A stretch of DNA of 64,000 nucleotides from Mediterranea massiliensis (GTDB lineage: Bacteria > Bacteroidota > Bacteroidia > Bacteroidales > Bacteroidaceae), in NCBI GenBank assembly GCA_015060685.1, contig SUXZ01000003.1, positions 124,001 through 188,000 on the forward strand, read 5' to 3'. Position 1 is the first letter of the stretch. Each line of letters starts with the position of its first letter. Below the pieces are notes generated by a model that worked only from the letters and a program-made list of their open reading frames with translations, did no database searches and was not told the DNA's origin. Shown here piece after piece: positions 55,398 through 64,000 of this stretch. Made by a program: the position numbers and the translations under genes.

Positions 55398-56207
55398 ATG
55401 TCTGTTCAATATCTATACAAATCCTCGCCTACGGGCGAGGGTTTGTTTTATGCTTGGTTCTCGGCCATGCACACAAGGGTGGATGTGGCTATGTATGGAG
55501 ATAGGCCGGAGGATGAATGGGTAGCCATAGGCGAAGGAATTGAAGCAACGATTCGCCAATTGGAATCCATTGGCAATTGCTATGATGCGCATAGCGAGCT
55601 GGCTCTTGCCAACCGACAAGCGGCTATCCAACCCGTAGCATTGAGCAACGATTTATACGATATGCTTGCCATTTGCAAGCGGTATCATGCCGAAACAATG
55701 GGTTGTTTCGACGTAACCGTTCATTCGGAAAACCACGATGCGGACACCATGAGCCATGTACACTTGGACAAAGATGCCCATACCTTATATTATAGTCGCG
55801 CAGGCATCCGCATCAACCTGTCCGGCTTCATCAAGGGATATGCGTTGGAGAAAATCAAGCAGCTATTGCACGAACATGGCGTGGCGAATGCATTGGTCAA
55901 CTTAGGCAATAGCTCCATCCTTGCCATGGGCAACCATCCGAATGGAGAGGGTTGGAAGGTGGACGAATACACCTTGCACAATCAATGTTTGACTACCTCG
56001 GGAAACGATACGGATGCACGCAAACACATCATCTCGCCACAAACGGGGAAGTGGGTAGAGGGACGAGGAAAAGTATCTGTTATCACCGAGAATGCCTACA
56101 TCGGCGAAATCTACTCCACCGCCCTCTTTGCCGCCACCGATGAGCAACGCATCTGCCTAATGCGTTCGGCAGACGCACCGATACTATTCCATCGATTCAC
56201 GGAATAG
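55398..56207 (+). CDS. FAD:protein FMN transferase (ApbE family)
   Basis: The 269-aa protein has the ApbE features INLSGFIKGYALEKI (FAD/Mg2+ region) and VNLGNSSILAMG, with a late TTSGNDTD motif. ApbE covalently attaches FMN to Thr/Ser residues of periplasmic flavoproteins such as NqrB/C. The residues NLGN replace the usual NxGGD, which is a deviation worth noting. No lipobox or strong signal is visible. The ATG is directly after the preceding stop, so it is co-transcribed, though a functional link to keto-sugar genes is unclear. Confidence 0.82.
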   Translation: MSVQYLYKSSPTGEGLFYAWFSAMHTRVDVAMYGDRPEDEWVAIGEGIEATIRQLESIGNCYDAHSELALANRQAAIQPVALSNDLYDMLAICKRYHAETMGCFDVTVHSENHDADTMSHVHLDKDAHTLYYSRAGIRINLSGFIKGYALEKIKQLLHEHGVANALVNLGNSSILAMGNHPNGEGWKVDEYTLHNQCLTTSGNDTDARKHIISPQTGKWVEGRGKVSVITENAYIGEIYSTALFAATDEQRICLMRSADAPILFHRFTE

Positions 56208-56263
56208 CTTCGGCGGAAAAGCAAAAAAAACATTAAACTATTGCACATCCTATTGATTTGTAC

Positions 56264-56271
56264 TACTTTTG
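56264..56271 (+). promoter_or_regulatory. -7 box of metK
   Basis: TACTTTTG matches TAnnTTTG. A start about 6-8 bases downstream would place the riboswitch aptamer at the 5' end of the mRNA. Confidence 0.6.
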
Positions 56272-56284
56272 CGCCCGAAAAGAA

Positions 56285-56332
56285 TGTGGAAAGATTTGAG
56301 TAGCTTGCAACCACGGTAAAAAATGCTAAAAC
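56285..56332 (+). promoter_or_regulatory. SAM-II-like riboswitch upstream of metK
   Basis: P1 is GTGG (56286) pairing with CCAC (56311). Its loop contains GATTTGA and CTTGCAA. The 3' part AAAAAATGCTAAAA (pseudoknot strand) follows. These are the SAM-II core elements in the right order. Downstream lie ACACA/TGTGT and GCC/GGC stems (56331-56376), a likely expression platform. It would reduce MetK synthesis at high S-adenosylmethionine. The gene start follows at 56424. Confidence 0.72.
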
Positions 56333-56423
56333 ACATACTTCCTTAAACAGGTGTGTGCCAGCAGGCAACATTATTCTCTCCCCCATTCTCTATTTTATTA
56401 TTAACACTTAATTTTTAGAAGAA

Positions 56424-57716
56424 ATGGGCTATTTATTTACATCTGAATCAGTGTCGGAAGGACATCCCGACAAAGTGGCGGATCAAATCTCGGATGCCGT
56501 ATTGGACAAATTGCTTGCCTACGACCCCCAATCGAAGGTGGCTTGCGAAACACTTGTTACCACCGGACAAGTAGTCGTAGCCGGCGAAATCAAGACCAAG
56601 GCTTACGTGGATTTGCAACTCATCTCGCGCGAAGTAATCAAGAAGATTGGCTATACCAAAGGCGAATACATGTTCGAGAGCCAATCGTGCGGCGTGCTCA
56701 GTGCCATTCACGAACAGAGTCCCGACATCAACCGCGGTGTTGAACGCGAAGACCCAATGGATCAAGGTGCCGGCGACCAAGGAATGATGTTCGGCTATGC
56801 CACCAACGAAACAGAAAACTACATGCCTTTGTCGCTCGACCTCTCGCACCGCATCCTACAAGTGCTGGCCGACATCCGTCGCGAAGGCAAGCAGATGACC
56901 TACCTGCGCCCCGACTCGAAGAGCCAAGTAACCATCGAATACGACGACAACGGCACCCCCGTACGCATCGACACTATCGTTGTTTCTACCCAACACGACG
57001 ACTTTATCCAACCGGCCGACGAGAGCGAAGCCGCTCAACTGAAGGCCGATGAAGAGATGCTCGGCATCATCCGTCAAGACGTTATCAACATCCTGATGCC
57101 ACGTGTCATCGCCTCTATCCACTCGGAAAAGGTGCTGGCCCTCTTCAACGACCGCATCATCTACCACGTAAACCCCACCGGCAAGTTTGTCATCGGTGGT
57201 CCGCACGGCGATACCGGCCTCACCGGTCGCAAGATTATCGTAGATACCTACGGTGGCAAGGGAGCACACGGTGGCGGTGCCTTCTCTGGTAAAGACCCCT
57301 CGAAGGTGGACCGCTCGGGTGCATACGCCACTCGCCACATTGCCAAGAACCTGGTAGCAGCCGGTGTAGCCGACGAGATATTGGTGCAAGTGAGCTACGC
57401 CATCGGTGTGGCCAAACCCATCAACATCTACGTAAACACCTACGGACGAAGCAACGTGCCTATGACCGATGGCGAGATAGCCAACAAAATCAGCGAAATC
57501 TTCGACATGCGCCCTAAGGCCATTGAAGACCGCTTGAAGCTGCGCAACCCCATCTACCAGGAAACCGCCGCCTACGGACACATGGGCCGCGAACCGCAGG
57601 TAGTGACCAAACGCTTCCGTAGCCGCTACGAAGGCGACAAGGACATGGAAGTGGAACTCTTCACTTGGGAAAAGCTGGATTATGTAGATAAGGTGAAAGA
57701 AGCCTTCGGACTATAA
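56424..57716 (+). CDS. metK: S-adenosylmethionine synthetase
   Basis: The 430-aa protein is of typical Bacteroidetes MetK length (others are about 385). It has [20 protein letters not shown], the P-loop-like [12 protein letters not shown] and [16 protein letters not shown], the metal and ATP motifs. It makes S-adenosylmethionine from methionine and ATP. It is controlled by the riboswitch above and terminated at 57740. Confidence 0.97.
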   Translation: MGYLFTSESVSEGHPDKVADQISDAVLDKLLAYDPQSKVACETLVTTGQVVVAGEIKTKAYVDLQLISREVIKKIGYTKGEYMFESQSCGVLSAIHEQSPDINRGVEREDPMDQGAGDQGMMFGYATNETENYMPLSLDLSHRILQVLADIRREGKQMTYLRPDSKSQVTIEYDDNGTPVRIDTIVVSTQHDDFIQPADESEAAQLKADEEMLGIIRQDVINILMPRVIASIHSEKVLALFNDRIIYHVNPTGKFVIGGPHGDTGLTGRKIIVDTYGGKGAHGGGAFSGKDPSKVDRSGAYATRHIAKNLVAAGVADEILVQVSYAIGVAKPINIYVNTYGRSNVPMTDGEIANKISEIFDMRPKAIEDRLKLRNPIYQETAAYGHMGREPQVVTKRFRSRYEGDKDMEVELFTWEKLDYVDKVKEAFGL

Positions 57717-57739
57717 TTCAACCCCATAACACATCGAAA

Positions 57740-57772
57740 CGCCTCGTGTTGAAACAAACACGGGGCGTTTTG
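57740..57772 (+). terminator. Rho-independent terminator of metK
   Basis: An 11-bp stem CGCCTCGTGTT / AACACGGGGCG (one G-U pair) is followed by TTTTG. It lies 23 bases after the metK stop. Confidence 0.9.
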
Positions 57773-57802
57773 TCTATTTATCCATTTTCTTTGTTATATT
57801 TG
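57769..57802 (+). promoter_or_regulatory. Promoter of the SDR gene
   Basis: TATATTTG (57795-57802) is a -7 box. TTTG at 57769-57772 is 22 bases upstream, a possible -33 box overlapping the metK terminator tail. Confidence 0.5.
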
Positions 57803-57854
57803 CATCCGTGTACGAAAACAGCACGAATTAATAACCTAAATAAACTAAGAAAGT

Positions 57855-58649
57855 ATGGTAAATTTCTCATTAGAAGGTAAAGTAGCATTGGTAACAGGTG
57901 CCGCCTACGGCATCGGTTTCGCTATGGCACGCGCATTGGCCAACGCCGGCGCAAAGATTGCATTCAATTGCCGCGGCAAGCAACACATGGAAGAGGCCCT
58001 GGCACAATACAAGGCCGAAGGCATCGAAGCCAAAGGCTATCTGTGCGACGTGACCAAGGAGGATGATGTAAAGGCTATGGTGGCCGACATCGAGCAAACC
58101 CTTGGCACCATCGACATCCTGGTAAACAATGCCGGCATCATCAAGCGCATCCCCATGACCGAAATGTCGGTAGAAGATTTCCGCCAGGTAATCGACATCG
58201 ACCTGACGGCCGCCTTCATCATGTCGAAAGCCGTTATCCCCGGCATGATTCAAAAGGGTGGCGGAAAGATTATCAACATCTGCTCCATGATGAGCGAACT
58301 GGGCCGCGAAACCGTTTCAGCCTATGCCGCCGCCAAGGGTGGATTAAAGATGCTTACCCGCAACATCGCCTCCGAATATGGCGAATACAACATCCAATGC
58401 AACGGCATCGGTCCCGGCTACATCGCCACTCCGCAAACCGCTCCCCTGCGCGAGCCTCAACCCGACGGTAGCCGTCATCCGTTCGACTCGTTCATCATTG
58501 CCAAGACACCGGCCGCCCGTTGGGGCACCCCCGAGGATCTGGAAGGCCCTATCGTATTCCTTGCCTCCAACGCCTCCGACTTCATCAACGGCCACGTACT
58601 CTACGTTGACGGCGGCATCCTGGCCTACATCGGCAAACAACCGAAATAA
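57855..58649 (+). CDS. Short-chain dehydrogenase (gluconate 5-dehydrogenase-like)
   Basis: The 264-aa SDR has the cofactor motif TGAAYGIG (TGxxxGIG) at about residue 14-21, NNAG at 91, and the catalytic tetrad Ser(CSMMSELG)-Tyr-Lys (YAAAKGG). It is most like the Bacteroides gluconate 5-dehydrogenase / 2-deoxy-gluconate dehydrogenase group, used in uronate metabolism. No uronate gene is adjacent. It ends in a terminator at 58674. Confidence 0.88.
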   Translation: MVNFSLEGKVALVTGAAYGIGFAMARALANAGAKIAFNCRGKQHMEEALAQYKAEGIEAKGYLCDVTKEDDVKAMVADIEQTLGTIDILVNNAGIIKRIPMTEMSVEDFRQVIDIDLTAAFIMSKAVIPGMIQKGGGKIINICSMMSELGRETVSAYAAAKGGLKMLTRNIASEYGEYNIQCNGIGPGYIATPQTAPLREPQPDGSRHPFDSFIIAKTPAARWGTPEDLEGPIVFLASNASDFINGHVLYVDGGILAYIGKQPK

Positions 58650-58673
58650 AGCGATATTCCCTAACTGAAAAAT

Positions 58674-58716
58674 GGTGGTGTGCCGATTCCGCGAGTAATT
58701 CGGCACACCACCTTAT
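58674..58716 (+). terminator. Terminator after the SDR gene
   Basis: A perfect 13-bp stem GGTGGTGTGCCGA / TCGGCACACCACC is followed by TTATAATA. Strong stem, weak T-tract. Confidence 0.8.
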
Positions 58717-58729
58717 AATAAATATACAC

Positions 58730-59179
58730 ATGAAAAACATCCAATTACCCACAGGAATCATCCTATCGAAAGAAGATGAAGTGTATGTACTGAGCGAACA
58801 GGTTGCCCAACTGAAAAAAGAGGTGGAGCGACTAAGAGGTGTACTGGCCCGAAACCACCCTTTGGTATCGGCACTACACAAAAAGCCACACTATCTGAAC
58901 GACGAAGATTGGGATAGCCTTGAAGAACTGGTCGACTCGGCACACCAACGCTTCATCATCAACCTACGCCTGTCGGTAGAGAACATGACCAAGACCGAAA
59001 AACGCATCTGCATCCTGATTAAGCTACATTTCTCCCACTCCGAAATGGCCGATATACTGCTCATCTCGTCCGCCTCGCTCTCGCAAATCAAAAGCCGCCT
59101 GAAACGCAAGCTGCTGGAAGCAAAACCCATCAACTTCCTCACCGCCCGCACACTGGACGAATTTATAACAGATTTCTAA
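58730..59179 (+). CDS. Coiled-coil protein with C-terminal HTH
   Basis: The 149-aa soluble protein has an N-terminal coiled coil (LSEQVAQLKKEVERLRGVLA, about 21-40) and a C-terminal HTH segment, TKTEKRICILIKLHFSHSEMADILLISSASLSQIKSRLKRKL. The pattern (E-x-I/L spacing, SASxSQIKSRLKRK recognition helix) resembles the C-terminal HTH of the TPR regulator at 30233. It is a candidate small transcription regulator. Its targets and ligand are unknown. Confidence 0.72.
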   Translation: MKNIQLPTGIILSKEDEVYVLSEQVAQLKKEVERLRGVLARNHPLVSALHKKPHYLNDEDWDSLEELVDSAHQRFIINLRLSVENMTKTEKRICILIKLHFSHSEMADILLISSASLSQIKSRLKRKLLEAKPINFLTARTLDEFITDF

Positions 59180-59260
59180 TTTGTGTAAACAATTATAACC
59201 AACCGGTAACACACCCCCTACACCCCTGCCAGAACACCTTCTGAGAGGGGGTAGGATCAC

Positions 59261-59332
59261 ATAGTCACTGAGGGTACCTCATATAGTCACTGACCCTACC
59301 TCACATAGTCACTGAGGGTGGCTCAGTGACTA
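59261..59332. repeat. 22-bp-period tandem array E
   Basis: The array is preceded by TTCTGAGAGGGGGTAGGATC, as in array B. ATAGTCAC lies at 59261 and 59283, and ATAGTC at 59305, all 22 apart. The end forms a perfect 11-bp hairpin TAGTCACTGAG/CTCAGTGACTA (59306-59332), unlike array B. It is in the 394-base gap between the HTH gene and hsdR. The rest of the gap has no ORF, and a TATTTTTG box at 59479-59486 may drive hsdR. Confidence 0.85.
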
Positions 59333-59478
59333 CGTGATGAAACAACGGAAAGTAAATAGAGAAAAATTGTAAAAAGAAAATCATTGGCACTGCACAATGC
59401 GAAATAACAATTGGCAGAAACAATGGAAAAGAATTTGCAAAACATTCGAAAATAACAGAATAATTGAAATTTTCTTTC

Positions 59479-59486
59479 TATTTTTG
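59479..59486 (+). promoter_or_regulatory. -7 box of hsdR
   Basis: TATTTTTG matches TAnnTTTG, 87 bases before ATG 59574. No proper -33 box is seen. Confidence 0.4.
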
Positions 59487-59573
59487 TAAAATATACCACT
59501 TTCTTGGTAAAGTAGTGCTAAATGGGAATTTAAACTTCCGATAATACTATATTATCTGCATAAGGAAAAACAT

Positions 59574-63727
<4,154 letters not shown>

Positions 63728-63731
63728 GGGT

Positions 63732-64000
63732 ATGGGAAAGGATATAGTCGTATCAATGGAGCAACAGTTTGGCGAAGTAGTTGATATTATTCTTCAACAT
63801 AAAAGCCGTGCATCCAAAGCCGTTAATGAAGAACTGCTTCTTACGGCTTGGCATGTAGGTGGCTATGTATCAGCCAAACTAAAAAGCGAAGAATGGGGAA
63901 GTAAGGTCGTGTCTCAGTTATCAGAATATATACGTTCCCAGCATCCGGATATTAAAGGATATGGACGTAGCAGTATCTACAATATGGTTTTGTTTTATGA
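63732..64000 (+). CDS. YhcG/DUF1016-family PDDEXK nuclease (N-terminal part, cut by window edge)
   Basis: The ORF starts at ATG 63732, 4 bases after the hsdM stop, and is open to the window end (89 codons). The visible N-terminus contains AVNEELLLTAWHVGGYVSAKL, WGSKVVSQLSEY and GYGRSSIYNMVLFY, the DUF1016 N-terminal pattern. Such proteins carry a C-terminal PDDEXK nuclease and are often embedded in type I restriction loci. Role and completeness cannot be judged here. Confidence 0.82.
   Translation, partial: MGKDIVVSMEQQFGEVVDIILQHKSRASKAVNEELLLTAWHVGGYVSAKLKSEEWGSKVVSQLSEYIRSQHPDIKGYGRSSIYNMVLFY

Noticed and set aside
22590..59332. The 22-bp arrays as CRISPR arrays
   Set aside because: Units touch each other with no spacers, are too short, and no cas gene is in the window.
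59306..59332. Hairpin in array E as the hsdR terminator or operator
   Set aside because: No T-tract follows and it lies about 240 bases before hsdR. It is better explained as part of the array.

Overview
The window comes from a member of the Bacteroidales, probably Bacteroidaceae. The evidence is the Bacteroides-type fumarate reductase operon (cytochrome b, flavoprotein, iron-sulfur subunit), the many promoters matching the Bacteroides -7 box TAnnTTTG, the DUF3836, DUF3244, BACON, GH30 and DUF1080 families, SAM-II control of metK, and the lack of strong Shine-Dalgarno sites. I see no rRNA, tRNA, insertion sequence or CRISPR array. Housekeeping genes have moderate GC. Accessory islands, notably 12.5-14.5 kb, 28-31 kb and 48.8-50.9 kb, are clearly more AT-rich.

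Layout: 0-4.9 kb holds the end of parE, coaD, a CtpA-type S41 protease, a secreted protein of unknown family and a PAP2 phosphatase. 5-9.6 kb holds an AraC-type regulator and frdCAB. 9.6-18.2 kb is the most unusual part (below). 18.2-25.9 kb holds dprA, a thioesterase, a U32 peptidase, an AAA/DUF4143 ATPase, dusB, a PAP2_3-type membrane protein and an epimerase. 25.9-32 kb holds three paralogous small outer-membrane barrels, a large lipoprotein, a DUF3244 protein and a membrane TPR regulator. 32-44.9 kb holds a GH30 enzyme, rnr, a Ca/Na antiporter, cysE, a THUMP-type rRNA methyltransferase, a DPP-IV-like S9 peptidase, purD, two membrane proteins and mnmD. 45-46.8 kb has the binding protein and ATPase of a zinc-type ABC transporter with no permease beside them. 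47-50.9 kb has an ECF sigma factor with its membrane partner, an orphan subtilase-prodomain-like lipoprotein and a serpin. 51-56.2 kb is a Gfo/Idh/MocA - DUF1080 - ApbE cluster for keto-sugar chemistry. 56.2-59.2 kb has metK behind a SAM-II-like riboswitch, an SDR and a small HTH protein. 59.5 kb to the end is a type I restriction system (hsdR, hsdM and the start of a YhcG/DUF1016 nuclease).

Most notable system, 9.6-18.2 kb: two sensor kinases have nearly identical catalytic halves but unrelated-looking, AT-rich sensor halves. The second is co-transcribed with an OmpR-type response regulator. On the opposite strand three promoters each carry three GTTA repeats spaced exactly 11 bp, placed exactly 22 bp from a TAnnTTTG -7 box. 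They control a DUF3836 secreted protein, a 115-aa membrane protein, and an operon encoding a 51-aa membrane peptide, a cytoplasmic-looking S41 protease with an intact Ser-Lys dyad, a translationally coupled 25-aa CPHC peptide, a 44-aa double-glycine-leader peptide, an ABC permease-like protein and an ABC ATPase. I infer a self-contained, two-input regulon making and exporting a small hydrophobic peptide, with an S41 protease where a C39 leader peptidase would be expected.

A second theme is intergenic DNA. Five separate gaps contain tandem arrays with a strict 22-bp period but unrelated unit sequences. A 25-bp palindromic repeat and (GTTAGTGA)n tracts recur, and two genes (znuA-like and mnmD) end by reading into such repeats.
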